Source: Brachybacterium phenoliresistens (GTDB taxonomy: Bacteria > Actinomycetota > Actinomycetes > Actinomycetales > Dermabacteraceae). Taken from it: 64,000 nt of DNA. The stretch covers positions 601,976-665,975 of the forward strand of contig NZ_KK069988.1 of NCBI RefSeq assembly GCF_000576425.1. The letters run 5' to 3'. The notes beneath the pieces were generated by a model that was not told the origin of the DNA, ran no database searches, and saw only the letters and a program-made list of their open reading frames with translations. A program made the translations under genes and the position numbers. Shown here in pieces: positions 9,477 through 18,601 of the stretch (its first letter is position 1; every line of letters starts with the position of its first letter).

Positions 9477-9836
9477 TCAGGAGAAGGAGTCGCCGCAGGC
9501 GCAGGAGCTCTGCGCGTTGGGGTTGTCGATCGTGAACCCCTGCTTCTCGATGGTGTCGGAGAAGTCGATGACCGCCCCGCTGAGGTAGGGCGTGCTCATC
9601 TTGTCCACGACCACCTCGACCCCGTCGAAGTCGACGGTGGCGTCGCCGTCGAGGATGCGCTCGTCGAAGTAGAGCTGGTAGATCAGTCCCGAGCAGCCGC
9701 CGGGCTGCACGGCGATGCGCAGGCGGAGGTCGTCGCGGCCCTCCTGGTCCAGCAGCGTGCGGACCTTCTCGGCCGCCCCCTCCGTGAGGGTGACGCCGTG
9801 CGCCGCGGTCTGCGTCGGTTCAGCGGTGGTGGTCAT
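9477..9836 (-). CDS. erpA: Iron-sulfur cluster insertion protein, ErpA/IscA type
   Basis: A-type carrier that delivers Fe-S clusters to client proteins. It has 119 residues. The three ligand cysteines are conserved: C48 in QPGGCSGL and C112/C114 in SSCACGDSF. I chose ATG 9836 with AGGAGG 8 bases upstream; the frame is open 19 codons further but without family resemblance. Actinobacterial genomes often keep this gene near ctaC and the cytochrome bc1 genes, as here, and QcrA is one plausible client. ErpA and IscA cannot be told apart from sequence alone. Confidence 0.9.
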   Translation of the reverse strand: MTTTAEPTQTAAHGVTLTEGAAEKVRTLLDQEGRDDLRLRIAVQPGGCSGLIYQLYFDERILDGDATVDFDGVEVVVDKMSTPYLSGAVIDFSDTIEKQGFTIDNPNAQSSCACGDSFS

Positions 9837-9944
9837 GCCGTCCTCCTGATCGGATCTGCGGATCCATCCAGCGTACGCCTGCGCGGCCCGCAATGGGACA
9901 CCCGACCGCTGGGCGGTCCTCGCCCGGCGCGCAGACGCCCCTGG

Positions 9945-10238
9945 TCAGAGCGCTCCGCGGAACAGGGCGAGCAGGATCACGCCGCAGTAGCCGACCGCGG
10001 TGCCCAGGACGAGGGCGATCGCCGCCTCGCGGTGCCGGCTCCCCCGCACCAGGGCCGACAGCGCGCCGACCACCACGGCGACCAGCACGAAGGCGCCCCA
10101 TCCGAGGAAGAAGTACGCCGCGAGGAAGCCGACGACCAGGCCCAGGAACAGGGCGGGGACGGTCAGCGGGGAGACGTGCACGACGCCGTCCTCGGGACGC
10201 TCGGGGTCGGTCCCGGGACCGGGACGCTGGGTGCTCAT
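9945..10238 (-). CDS. Small membrane protein
   Basis: A 97-residue protein with a polar N-terminus and three hydrophobic segments at about residues 26-45, 48-64 and 75-93. I do not recognise a named family. The ATG overlaps the stop of the M20 peptidase gene by four bases, so it is translated from the same mRNA and is probably functionally linked. No catalytic motif is visible. Confidence 0.7.
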   Translation of the reverse strand: MSTQRPGPGTDPERPEDGVVHVSPLTVPALFLGLVVGFLAAYFFLGWGAFVLVAVVVGALSALVRGSRHREAAIALVLGTAVGYCGVILLALFRGAL

Positions 10239-11701
10239 GCCCCCTCCCCCGTCTCGGAGCCGGCGGTCTGCGATGTCGCGGCCGAGGTCTCCGGGGCCCC
10301 GCCCTGCAGGCTCCCGGCGGCGCGCAGCAGGAGGGCCTCGGCCAGGCACACCCGGGCGAACTCGCCCAGGTGCAGGGACTCGTCCACGCCATGGGCGCGG
10401 GAATCGGGATCCTCGACGCCGGTGACCAGCACCTCGGCGCCGGGGAAGACCTCGAGCAGATCGGCGATGAACGGGATCGACCCGCCGAGCCCGGTGTCCA
10501 CCGGGTCGGTGCCCCAGGCCGCGGCGAAGGCGGAACGGGCCAGACCCATCGCGGGAGTGTCCGCAGGGGCGAGGAAGGGCCGGCCCTGCTCGCCCCGGGC
10601 GATCTCGAGGCGGCAGCCGCGCGGGGTGTGCGCCTCGAGGTGGGCGATCAGCGCCGACATCGCGGCCTCGGGGTCCTGGCCGGGGGCGATCCGCAGCGAC
10701 AGCTTGGCCCGGGCGGAGGGCACCAGGGTGTTGGAGGCCTGCTGCACGCTCGGGGCGTCGATGCCGATCACCGACAGCGCGGGCTTGGTCCACAGCCGCG
10801 ACGTGATCGATCCGGTGCCGGCCAGCTCGAGACCCTCGGGGACGCTCGCATCGCGGCGGTAGTCCTGCTCGGGCATGTCGACCTCGGGATCGGGGGCCTG
10901 CACCAGGCCGTCGACCGCTACGGAGCCGTCCTCGTCGTGCAGGGTCGCGATCAGCCGTCCCAGCTGGGTGAGCGCGTCCAGGGCGGGCCCGCCGAACATG
11001 CCCGAGTGCACCGCGTGGTCGAGGGCATGGACGGTGACGGTCAGATCGACCAGCCCGCGCAGGCTGGTGGTGAGCGCCGGCGTCCCCACGGACCAGTTGG
11101 CGCTGTCGGCGACGACGATCACATCGGCGGCGAGGTCCTCGCGGTGGGCCTCGATGAACGGGCGGAAGGTCGGGGAGCCGGCCTCCTCCTCCCCCTCGAC
11201 GAAGACGCTCACCCCGATGCCGGCGGCGGCGAGCTCCTCCCCGACCAGCCGCAGCGCGGTGACGTGGGCGATCACCCCGGCCTTGTCGTCGGCGGCGCCG
11301 CGCCCGTACAGGCGATCCCCGCGACGGGTGGGCTCGAAGGGCGCGCTCGACCACTGGTCGGGATCGCCGGTGGGCTGGACGTCGTGGTGGGCGTAGAGCA
11401 TCACCGTGGGCATGCCGTCCGCGGCGGGGCGGCGGCCGATGACCGCCGGCGCGCCGTCGGCGACGCTGGTGATGCGCACATCCGGCAGTCCCGCACCGCG
11501 CAGGAGCTCGGCGACGGCCTCGGCGCTACGACGGACCTCGGCCCGGTCGTATCCGTCGAAGGCGATCGAGGGGATCCGCACGAGGTCCTCGAGGTCGGCG
11601 ATCGCCGCGGGCAGCAGGGAGTCCAGGCGCGCGCGCAGCGCGGGCACATCGGCGGCGAGATCCGGCACAGCGGCGGGGCGGGGGGCATCGGCAGTGGGCA
11701 T
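10235..11701 (-). CDS. M20 family dipeptidase/metallopeptidase
   Basis: Zinc-dependent M20 peptidase (CNDP/PepV/DapE-like), 488 residues, likely cytoplasmic dipeptide hydrolysis. Metal-site motifs are present: YAHHDVQP (H105/H106, D107), GRGAADDKAG (D138 bridging), the catalytic VEGEEEAGSP (E171/E172), and a C-terminal SRAHGVDESLHL. The lid/dimerisation domain is inserted after about residue 200. It starts at ATG 11701; the open frame upstream has no family match. Its stop overlaps the start of the small membrane protein gene. The substrate is unknown. Confidence 0.9.
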   Translation of the reverse strand: MPTADAPRPAAVPDLAADVPALRARLDSLLPAAIADLEDLVRIPSIAFDGYDRAEVRRSAEAVAELLRGAGLPDVRITSVADGAPAVIGRRPAADGMPTVMLYAHHDVQPTGDPDQWSSAPFEPTRRGDRLYGRGAADDKAGVIAHVTALRLVGEELAAAGIGVSVFVEGEEEAGSPTFRPFIEAHREDLAADVIVVADSANWSVGTPALTTSLRGLVDLTVTVHALDHAVHSGMFGGPALDALTQLGRLIATLHDEDGSVAVDGLVQAPDPEVDMPEQDYRRDASVPEGLELAGTGSITSRLWTKPALSVIGIDAPSVQQASNTLVPSARAKLSLRIAPGQDPEAAMSALIAHLEAHTPRGCRLEIARGEQGRPFLAPADTPAMGLARSAFAAAWGTDPVDTGLGGSIPFIADLLEVFPGAEVLVTGVEDPDSRAHGVDESLHLGEFARVCLAEALLLRAAGSLQGGAPETSAATSQTAGSETGEGA

Positions 11702-11760
11702 GGATCCACCGTATCGCCACCGCGACGGACGGCTCACCGGGATCACGCACGTCCAGCGCC

Positions 11761-11766
11761 TAGAAT
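11761..11766 (+). promoter_or_regulatory. -10 box for a leaderless DUF3043 mRNA
   Basis: TAGAAT lies 6 bases before the GTG start, so transcription would begin at or next to the start codon. There is no ribosome site. The -35 region is not recognisable. Confidence 0.6.
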
Positions 11767-11772
11767 GCTCCG

Positions 11773-12354
11773 GTGAGTTCCCAGAAGCCCGAGACCCCCG
11801 AGTCCACGCCCGCACCGCGGCCCGGCAGCAAGGGCCGGCCGACCCGCACCCGCCGCGAGGCGGAGGCGGCACGTCGCCGACCGCTGGTGGTGACCGACCG
11901 CAAGGAGGCGCGGCGCCGCGACCGCGAGCGGGCCTCCGCCCAGCGCGCGAAGTCTCAGCAGGCGCTCATGACCGGCGACGAGGCGAACATGCCCGCGCAG
12001 CACCGCGGTCCCGAGCGGCGCCTGGTGCGCGATCTCGTCGACTCCCGGCGCAACATCGCGGAGTACTTCTTCCCCATCGCGCTCGTCTTCATGGTGATCG
12101 CGCTGGTCGTCCCGCTGATCCGCATCGATCTCTACACCGTCATGAGCACCGGCATGATCATCGTCCTGTGGGGCGGGATCCTGCTGTGCGTGGTCGACGG
12201 CTTCATCCTGCGCCGGCGGCTGCGGGCGGCGCTCACCGAGCGGTACGGCTCCGTCGGCCAGGGCCTGGTGGGCTACGGCATCATGCGTGCCATGCAGATC
12301 CGCCGCTGGCGCCTGCCCCGCGCGCAGATCAAGCACGGCGACGCTCCCCGCTGA
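11773..12354 (+). CDS. DUF3043 membrane protein
   Basis: A member of the uncharacterised actinobacterial DUF3043 family, 193 residues. A long basic, charged N-terminus (about 90 residues; TRTRREAEAARRRP and RKEARRRDRERASAQRAK are typical) precedes two membrane helices at about 96-117 and 123-143. A basic C-terminal tail follows. The GTG start is fixed by the -10 box 6 bases upstream, which indicates a leaderless transcript. It is divergent from the M20 peptidase gene, and a hairpin at 12391-12427 separates it from convergent aspS. Function unknown. Confidence 0.85.
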   Translation: MSSQKPETPESTPAPRPGSKGRPTRTRREAEAARRRPLVVTDRKEARRRDRERASAQRAKSQQALMTGDEANMPAQHRGPERRLVRDLVDSRRNIAEYFFPIALVFMVIALVVPLIRIDLYTVMSTGMIIVLWGGILLCVVDGFILRRRLRAALTERYGSVGQGLVGYGIMRAMQIRRWRLPRAQIKHGDAPR

Positions 12355-12390
12355 CACTGCTCCCCACCGGCGCCGCGGCCTGCGCCGACA

Positions 12391-12427
12391 GCACCAAGGG
12401 CGCTCCCCGAGGGGAGCGCCCTTGTGC
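12391..12427. terminator. Bidirectional terminator between DUF3043 gene and aspS
   Basis: A 13-bp perfect stem (12396-12408 with 12411-12423) is extended by four more pairs across a one-base bulge. It lies between convergent stops. Confidence 0.85.
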
Positions 12428-12453
12428 ATGTCCGGGTCCGCGCGGACGACGGA

Positions 12454-14286
12454 TCAGGCGGGAGCGGACTCCCCCGTCGCGGCGGCCTTCCCGCTCTCGG
12501 CCGTCGCAGCGGCCTGCTCGCCCTTCGGCTCGGGCTTCGCGTCGACGCCGGCCTCCTTGCGCTGCTGCGGGGTGATCGCCGCGGGGGCCTGCGTCAGCGG
12601 GTCGTAGCCTCCGCCGGACTTCGGGAAGGCGATGACGTCGCGGATCGAATCGGTCTTCGCCAGCAGCGAGACCACGCGGTCCCAGCCGAACGCGATGCCG
12701 CCGTGGGGCGGGGCGCCGAAGGCGAAGGCGTCCAGCAGGAAGCCGAACTTCTCGCGGGCCTGCTCCTCGTCGATCCCCATCACGGAGAACACGCGCTCCT
12801 GGACGTCCCGACGGTGGATACGGATGGACCCGCCGCCGATCTCGTTGCCGTTGCAGACGATGTCGTACGCGTAGGCGAGCGCCGAGCCGGGATCGCTGTC
12901 GAAGGTGTCGAGGTACTCCGGCTTGGGCGAGGTGAACGCGTGGTGGACCGCGGTCCAGGCCCCGGAGCCGACGGCCACGTCACCGGCGGCGACCGCGTCG
13001 CCGGCCGGCTCGAACATCGGCGCGTCCACGACCCAGACGAAGGCCCAGGCGTCCTCGTCGATCAGGCCCAGGCGCGCGGCGATCTCGTTGCGGGCGGCGC
13101 CCAGCAGGGCGCGGGAGGTCTTCGCCTCGCCCGCGGCGAAGAAGACGCAGTCCCCGGGCTTCGCGCCGACCTTCTCCGCGAGGCCCGCCTTCTCCTGCTC
13201 GGAGATGTTCTTGGAGACCGGGCCGGTGAGGCTGCCGTCCTCCTGGATCAGCACGTAGGCGAGGCCGCGGGCACCGCGCTGCTTGGCCCACTCCTGCCAG
13301 GCGTCCAGGGTGCGGCGCGGCTGCGAGGCGCCGCCGGCCATCACGACCGCCCCCACGTACGGGGATTGGAACACGCGGAAGGGCGTGTCGGCGAAGAACT
13401 CGGTCATCTCGGTGATCTCGAGGTCGAAGCGCAGGTCCGGCTTGTCCGAGCCGTAGCGGCGCATGGACTCCTCGTAGGTGATCCGCGGGATCGGGGTGGA
13501 GATCTCGTACCCGGCGCTCGCCCACACCTTCTGGACGATCTTCTCGCCGAGGGCGATCACGTCCTCCTGGTCGACGAAGGACATCTCGATGTCGAGCTGG
13601 GTGAACTCGGGCTGGCGGTCCGCGCGGAAGTCCTCGTCGCGGTAGCAGCGGGCCAGCTGGAAGTACTTCTCCATGCCGGCGACCATGAGCAGCTGCTTGA
13701 ACAGCTGCGGCGACTGCGGCAGGGCGTACCAGGAACCGGGCGAGAGGCGCGCGGGCACCAGGAAGTCGCGGGCGCCCTCCGGGGTGGAGCGGGTCAGCGT
13801 CGGCGTCTCGATCTCGAGGAAGCCGTCGTCCAGCAGCACGTCGCGGGCGGCCCGGTTGGCCAGCGACCGCAGGCGCAGCGCCTGCGCGGGGCCCTGGCGG
13901 CGCAGGTCGAGGTAGCGGTAGCGCAGCCGCGCCTCCTCGCCGACCTCGGTGTGCTCGTCGAGCTGGAAGGGCAGCGGCGCCGAGGTGTTGAGCACCTCGA
14001 CCTCCTGCGCGGTGACCTCCACGGTGCCGGTGGGCAGCGCCGGGTTCTCGTTGCCCTCGGGGCGACGGTCCACGGTGCCGACGACCTTCAGCACGTACTC
14101 GTTGCGCAGGTGCATGGCCTCGTCCTCGCGCACCACCACCTGCGCGACCCCGCTCGCATCGCGGAGGTCGAGGAAGGTCACGCCGCCGTGATCGCGGCGG
14201 CGGCCGATCCAGCCGGTCAGGGTGACGGTCGCTCCGATGTGGTCCTCACGGAGCTCACCGGCGTTGTGGGTGCGCAGCACAGACAT
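12454..14286 (-). CDS. aspS: Aspartyl-tRNA synthetase
   Basis: Class II synthetase that charges tRNA-Asp, 610 residues. An N-terminal OB anticodon-binding domain (about 1-110, [23 protein letters not shown]) precedes motif 2-type and catalytic segments such as [20 protein letters not shown] and [12 protein letters not shown] bacterial GAD insertion sits near residues 290-410. The C-terminal motif 3 reads [10 protein letters not shown] low-complexity tail ([16 protein letters not shown]) extends past the usual end. ATG 14286 starts the OB fold directly; the frame runs on upstream only as an antisense shadow of the helicase gene. Discriminating versus non-discriminating type cannot be decided here. 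Confidence 0.97.
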   Translation of the reverse strand: MSVLRTHNAGELREDHIGATVTLTGWIGRRRDHGGVTFLDLRDASGVAQVVVREDEAMHLRNEYVLKVVGTVDRRPEGNENPALPTGTVEVTAQEVEVLNTSAPLPFQLDEHTEVGEEARLRYRYLDLRRQGPAQALRLRSLANRAARDVLLDDGFLEIETPTLTRSTPEGARDFLVPARLSPGSWYALPQSPQLFKQLLMVAGMEKYFQLARCYRDEDFRADRQPEFTQLDIEMSFVDQEDVIALGEKIVQKVWASAGYEISTPIPRITYEESMRRYGSDKPDLRFDLEITEMTEFFADTPFRVFQSPYVGAVVMAGGASQPRRTLDAWQEWAKQRGARGLAYVLIQEDGSLTGPVSKNISEQEKAGLAEKVGAKPGDCVFFAAGEAKTSRALLGAARNEIAARLGLIDEDAWAFVWVVDAPMFEPAGDAVAAGDVAVGSGAWTAVHHAFTSPKPEYLDTFDSDPGSALAYAYDIVCNGNEIGGGSIRIHRRDVQERVFSVMGIDEEQAREKFGFLLDAFAFGAPPHGGIAFGWDRVVSLLAKTDSIRDVIAFPKSGGGYDPLTQAPAAITPQQRKEAGVDAKPEPKGEQAAATAESGKAAATGESAPA

Positions 14287-14341
14287 GTCCTTCGTCGTCG
14301 GGGTGGTCTCGACCCGGCGGGGGGCCGCCCGGGCAGGGGCC

Positions 14342-14347
14342 AGCCTA
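14342..14347 (-). promoter_or_regulatory. Possible -10 box for aspS
   Basis: TAGGCT on the minus strand, 55 bases upstream of the aspS start in the divergent aspS/helicase spacer. No clear -35. Confidence 0.4.
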
Positions 14348-14405
14348 CAGCGGGCGTGAGCGATCTCGCCCGGCCCGCACCTGTCGCCGTGCGCACCCTC
14401 GCACC

Positions 14406-14411
14406 TAGACT
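14406..14411 (+). promoter_or_regulatory. Possible -10 box for the DEAD-box helicase gene
   Basis: TAGACT lies 73 bases upstream of the helicase start; the same hexamer recurs at other promoters in this window. The predicted leader is about 65 bases, ending in a GAGGACGAG ribosome site. Confidence 0.45.
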
Positions 14412-14484
14412 GGGGAGCTGTCCCGACCTGCGCGAGTGCGGGTCCACCCCCGCAGCGGCTCCAATCCCGCAGACCGAGGACGAG

Positions 14485-16404
14485 ATGTCTGAACACGCCC
14501 CCATGCCCTCCGACCCCGAGATGACCGACGCGCCCCGCGAGGGCGCCGGCGCCGGCGATGAGGCGCCCCCGGCCGAGGCGGCCCCGGCCGCCCCCGAGCC
14601 GACCTTCGACGATCTGCAGCTGCCGCCGGCGCTGCGCAGGGCGGTGGCCGCGCTCGGCTTCGAGCGCCCCTCCCCCATCCAGGAGCAGGCGATCCCGTCC
14701 CTGCTCTCCGGCCGCGACGTGATCGGCGTCGCCCAGACGGGCACCGGCAAGACGGCCGCCTTCGGGCTGCCGCTGCTGGCCGCCGTCGACCCGGCCCTGC
14801 GCTCGGTGCAGGCCCTGGTGCTGGCCCCCACCCGGGAGCTCGCCATGCAGGTGGCCGACGCGATCACCTCCTTTGCCTCCGCGAGCGAGGGCCTCGAGGT
14901 CGTCGCCGTCTACGGCGGCTCGCCCTACCACCCGCAGGAGCGCGCCCTCTCCCGCGGCGCCCAGGTCGTCGTCGGCACCCCCGGCCGCGTGATGGACCAC
15001 ATGCGCCGCGGCAGCCTGCGCCTGGACGGGATCCGCTACGCGGTCCTGGACGAGGCCGACGAGATGCTCCGCATGGGCTTCGCGGAGGACGTCGAGGAGA
15101 TCCTCTCCCACTCGCCGTCCACCAAGCAGACGGCGCTGTTCTCCGCGACGATGCCGCCGGCGATCCAGAAGGTCGCCGCCGAGCACATGAACGATCCGGT
15201 CCGCGTGACCGTGGCCCGCCAGTCCTCGACCGTCTCCTCGGTCACCCAGCGCTACGCCGTGGTGCCCTTCCGTCACAAGGCCGGCGCCCTGGCCCGCGTG
15301 CTGGCGGTCTCGGACGCCCAGGCGGCGATCGTGTTCGTGCGCACCCGCGCCGCGGCCGAGGAGGTCGGTGCCGAGCTCATCACCCGCGGGCTCGTGGCCG
15401 CCACCATCAGCGGCGACGTCCCCCAGAAGGAGCGCGAGAAGATCGTCGAGCGCCTGCGCGACGGCTCGCTGCAGGTCCTCGTGGCCACCGACGTCGCCGC
15501 CCGCGGCCTCGACGTGGACCGCATCGGCCTGGTCGTGAACTTCGACGTCCCCGGCGAGCCGGAGGCGTACGTGCACCGCATCGGCCGCACCGGCCGCGCC
15601 GGCCGGACCGGCGAGGCGCTGACCTTCGTCGCCCCGCACGAGCGCCGCAAGCTGCGCGCGATCGAGAAGACCACCCGCCAGACGCTCGAGGAGATGCAGA
15701 TCCCCTCGCCGCTGGACGTCTCCCGTCACCGCATGCGCTCCCTGCTGGCCTCCGTGCCGGCACGCGCCGAGGCCGGGCGCCTGGACCTGTACCTGACGCT
15801 GGTCGACGAGTTCCTCGCGGACTCCGAGCTCGACGCCCGCCAGCTGGCGGCCGTGCTCGGCGCCATGAGCGTCGGCGACGCCGGCCCGCAGAGCGCCGAG
15901 GAGGACGAGTTCCGCGGGGCCTCGCTCAAGGGCGGCTCGGACCGCGACGGCGGCGACCGCTCCTCCCGCGGCGACCGTCCCTCCCGCGGCGACCGCCCCG
16001 GCGGCGCCGCTCCGGGCCGCGCCGAGAAGGGCTACACCACCTACCGCATCGGCGTCGGCCACAGCCACGGCGCCAAGCCGCCGGCGATCGTCGGCACCAT
16101 CACCGGCGAGGGCGGGCTGACGGGCAAGGACGTCGGCAAGATCGACATCTTCGGGAGCTTCTCGCTGGTCCAGCTGCGCGGCACGCTGGACGAGGAGCAG
16201 CTCGCGCGGGTGGGCCGGGCCAAGATCGCCGGCCGCTCGCTGCGGATCTCGGAGGACCGCGGTCCGCGCACCGGTCCGCGCTCCTCGGGCGACGATCCCC
16301 GGGCGCGCTACGACGGCAAGCGGGAGCATCGCGGCGGCGGCCGCCCCGCGCGCTTCGGCCGGGACGACAGCTCGCGTCCCTTCCGCCGCGGTCACCACGA
16401 CTGA
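14485..16404 (+). CDS. deaD: DEAD-box RNA helicase with DbpA-type RNA-binding domain
   Basis: ATP-dependent RNA helicase, 639 residues, likely in ribosome assembly or cold-stress RNA remodelling. A Q motif ([10 protein letters not shown], 61-70) is followed by motif I AQTGTGKT (83-90), PTRELA, TPGRV, DEAD at 189-192, SAT, the motif-V segment [11 protein letters not shown] and motif [12 protein letters not shown]. An Arg/Gly/Ser-rich linker (about 485-515, with RGD-type repeats) leads to a DbpA-like RNA-binding domain at about 516-590. A basic RGG-like end follows. The acidic/Ala-rich N-terminus of 40 residues is not conserved. ATG 14485 has GAGGA 7 bases upstream. CsdA/DeaD-like is the best label; the specific RNA target is unknown. 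Confidence 0.93.
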   Translation: MSEHAPMPSDPEMTDAPREGAGAGDEAPPAEAAPAAPEPTFDDLQLPPALRRAVAALGFERPSPIQEQAIPSLLSGRDVIGVAQTGTGKTAAFGLPLLAAVDPALRSVQALVLAPTRELAMQVADAITSFASASEGLEVVAVYGGSPYHPQERALSRGAQVVVGTPGRVMDHMRRGSLRLDGIRYAVLDEADEMLRMGFAEDVEEILSHSPSTKQTALFSATMPPAIQKVAAEHMNDPVRVTVARQSSTVSSVTQRYAVVPFRHKAGALARVLAVSDAQAAIVFVRTRAAAEEVGAELITRGLVAATISGDVPQKEREKIVERLRDGSLQVLVATDVAARGLDVDRIGLVVNFDVPGEPEAYVHRIGRTGRAGRTGEALTFVAPHERRKLRAIEKTTRQTLEEMQIPSPLDVSRHRMRSLLASVPARAEAGRLDLYLTLVDEFLADSELDARQLAAVLGAMSVGDAGPQSAEEDEFRGASLKGGSDRDGGDRSSRGDRPSRGDRPGGAAPGRAEKGYTTYRIGVGHSHGAKPPAIVGTITGEGGLTGKDVGKIDIFGSFSLVQLRGTLDEEQLARVGRAKIAGRSLRISEDRGPRTGPRSSGDDPRARYDGKREHRGGGRPARFGRDDSSRPFRRGHHD

Positions 16405-16527
16405 CACGTCGGCGCGCTGAGCGCCGCGCGGCCCGGCTCCGCAGGGCCCGGCGCCGCGCGGCTGCCGGCCGCCGGGCCGCGCCTCCCGCGCGGCCCCCGC
16501 AGGACGCGGCCCCGCAGGGCACAGCAC

Positions 16528-16559
16528 GAAGGCCCCGCACCGATCGGTGCGGGGCCTTC
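16528..16559. terminator. Bidirectional terminator between helicase and thioredoxin genes
   Basis: A perfect 32-base palindrome (16-bp arms, GAAGGCCCCGCACCGA on one side) lies between convergent stops at 16404 and 16592. The spacer before it is a GC-only, repetitive run. Confidence 0.85.
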
Positions 16560-16591
16560 TCGCGGTGCGGCGAGCTCTCGCTCGGCCGGGC

Positions 16592-16966
16592 TCAGGCGCC
16601 GGGCTGCTGGGACTGCGCCTCGGCGTAGGCCTTGCGGACCTCGTCCATGTCGAGGTTCTGGACCTGGTTGATGAGGTCCTCGAGGGCGCTCTGCGGGAGG
16701 GCGCCGGGCTGGGAGAACACCGGGATCCCGTCGCGGTAGGCCACGAGCGTGGGGATCGAGGTGACCCCGTAGCGCATGGCCAGCTCCTGCTGGTCCTCGG
16801 TGTCGACCTTGGCGAAGGTGACGTCCGTGTGCTCCTCGGACGCCTGCTCGAAGATGGGGGCGAAGCGCTGGCACGGAACGCACCAGCCGGCCCAGAAGTC
16901 GATGAGGACGACGCCGTCCTGGACGGTCTCGTCGTGGTTCGCTGCGGTCAGCGTGGTAGTAGCCAT
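16592..16966 (-). CDS. Thioredoxin family protein
   Basis: Thioredoxin-fold oxidoreductase, 124 residues. The active site reads WCVPC at residues 28-32 in place of the classical WCGPC; the cis-proline motif SIPTLV is present. The exchange of Gly to Val between the cysteines is expected to shift redox behaviour, but how is not known here. ATG 16966 was chosen over the upstream open frame because it opens directly into the thioredoxin fold. It lies downstream of hisS on the same strand with a 58-base gap, so it may be co-transcribed. Confidence 0.88.
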   Translation of the reverse strand: MATTTLTAANHDETVQDGVVLIDFWAGWCVPCQRFAPIFEQASEEHTDVTFAKVDTEDQQELAMRYGVTSIPTLVAYRDGIPVFSQPGALPQSALEDLINQVQNLDMDEVRKAYAEAQSQQPGA

Positions 16967-17024
16967 GACGGGAGAACGCCCGCGGCGGCGCCGGCATTCC
17001 CGCGCCGCCGCGAGGTGAGTCACC

Positions 17025-18365
17025 TCACGCCGTCGGCACGACCCGCGCCGTGAGGTCCTCCTCGGGCGGGGTCCAGGACGCCGGGTCGGCCGGGACCTGC
17101 TCCCCGCTGCGGAGGTCGCGGACCGCATGCTCGCCGCCCTCCTCTGCGGGGAACCACACGAAGGGGATGCCGCGCCGGTCCGCCACACGGATCTGCTTGC
17201 CGAGCTTCGCGGCGCTGGGGGCGACCTCGGTGGGCACCCCCCGCGCGCGCAGCGCCCGGGCGACCGCCTCGCTGCTGCCGCGGGTCTCCTCGGAGGTCAC
17301 CGACACGAGCACGGCCGAGGGCACGGGGCGGGTGGCGCGGGCGAGGTCCGCGGAGATGAGGCGGGAGACCAGACGGGACAGGCCGATGGACAGGCCCACG
17401 CCCGGATAGGTGTGGCGGTTGTCCGCGGCCAGGCGGTCGTACCGTCCGCCCGAGCAGACGGAGCCCAGCGATGCGTGGCCCTCCACGAAGGTCTCGAAGA
17501 CGGTGCCCGTGTAGTAGTCCAGGCCGCGCGCGATGGAGAGGTCCGCGACGATCGCCCCGGGGACGGCGGCCTGCACGCGCTCCAGCACCGCGGTGAGCTC
17601 GGCGATGCCCTGCTCCATCAGCTCGCCGCTGCCGCCGAGGTCGCGGACCGCCTGGGCGAAGGAGCCGTCGGCGCTGCTGATCGCGGCGAAGCCGAGACAG
17701 GCATCGGCCTGCTGGTCGCTCACGCCGGCGTCCTGCACGAGCAGGGCGTGGACCGCCTCCCGGCCGATCTTGGGCAGCTTGTCCAGCGCGCGCAGCACGG
17801 CCTCGTGGTCCTGGATGCCGATCGAGCGGAAGAAGCCCTCGGAGAGCCGGCGGTTGTTGACGTGGATGGTGAACCCCGGCAGCGGCAGCCGGGCGAGGAT
17901 CTCCGCCATGACCACCGCGACCTCCGCCTCCACGTGGCCGGGGAGGGAGTCCTGGCCGATGATGTCCAGATCGGCCTGGTAGAACTCGCGGAACCGCCCG
18001 TCCTGCGGGCGCTCGCCCCGCCACACCTTCTGGATCTGGTAGCGACGGAAGGGGAAGGAGAGGTCGTTCTGGTGCTCCAGGACGTAGCGCGCCAGCGGCA
18101 CGGTGAGATCGAAGTGCAGCCCGAGGGTGCGGTCGGGATCGGTGTCCTCGCCCTCCTCGGCGTGGAGCCGCCGCAGGACGTAGACCTCCTTGTCGATCTC
18201 GCCCTTGCGCAGCAGCTGGGACATGGGCTCCACCGCGCGCGTCTCGATGCCGGCGAACCCGTGCAGCTCCGCCACATGCCGGAACACGTCGATGACGTGC
18301 TGCTCGACCCGCCGCTGGGCGGGGAGCCATTCGGGGAATCCGGACAGGGCGCTGATCTTCGCCAC
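17025..18365 (-). CDS. hisS: Histidyl-tRNA synthetase
   Basis: Class II synthetase that charges tRNA-His, 446 residues. Motif 2 region RYQIQKVWRGERPQDGRFREFYQ, HisA signature RGLDYYTGTVFE and HisB-like SGGRYD are all present. A C-terminal anticodon-binding domain (about 350-446) follows. I chose GTG 18365, with AGGAG 6-7 bases upstream; it opens with KISALSGFPEWLPAQ, the normal family start. A -10 box at 18403-18408 supports a promoter just upstream. The long C-terminal charged tail (PADPASWTPPEED) is not unusual. Confidence 0.97.
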   Translation of the reverse strand: MAKISALSGFPEWLPAQRRVEQHVIDVFRHVAELHGFAGIETRAVEPMSQLLRKGEIDKEVYVLRRLHAEEGEDTDPDRTLGLHFDLTVPLARYVLEHQNDLSFPFRRYQIQKVWRGERPQDGRFREFYQADLDIIGQDSLPGHVEAEVAVVMAEILARLPLPGFTIHVNNRRLSEGFFRSIGIQDHEAVLRALDKLPKIGREAVHALLVQDAGVSDQQADACLGFAAISSADGSFAQAVRDLGGSGELMEQGIAELTAVLERVQAAVPGAIVADLSIARGLDYYTGTVFETFVEGHASLGSVCSGGRYDRLAADNRHTYPGVGLSIGLSRLVSRLISADLARATRPVPSAVLVSVTSEETRGSSEAVARALRARGVPTEVAPSAAKLGKQIRVADRRGIPFVWFPAEEGGEHAVRDLRSGEQVPADPASWTPPEEDLTARVVPTA

Positions 18366-18402
18366 GGAGGTGCTCCTGGGTGCGGGGACTGCTGACCGGA
18401 CC

Positions 18403-18408
18403 ATTATC
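18403..18408 (-). promoter_or_regulatory. -10 box for hisS
   Basis: GATAAT on the minus strand, 37 bases upstream of the hisS start, the best match to the sigma-70 consensus in this region. A weak TGCACG stands 18 bases upstream of it. Confidence 0.5.
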
Positions 18409-18490
18409 GACGATGCCCGCCCGGGGCGTGCACCGCGTCCCCGAGGAGTCCGTCCCTGCGACGGCCAGAGGCCGCACACGCGGAGAGCTG

Positions 18491-18496
18491 TAGAGT
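18491..18496 (+). promoter_or_regulatory. Possible -10 box for the DUF349 gene
   Basis: TAGAGT, 105 bases upstream of the GTG start; would give a leader of about 100 bases. No -35 recognised. Confidence 0.35.
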
Positions 18497-18601
18497 TCCT
18501 CCCTGTGGCGCCCGCCCTGCGGCGCCCGCGCCGCATCCATGACGTCGCCTCCGAGCGACAGTGCCCCGCCCTGCAGCGGAACGACCCCGAAGGAGCGCAT
18601 C

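Noticed and set aside
14287..16527. Apparent 747-codon extension of aspS across the helicase gene
   Set aside because: Antisense to the DEAD-box gene; AspRS starts normally at 14286.
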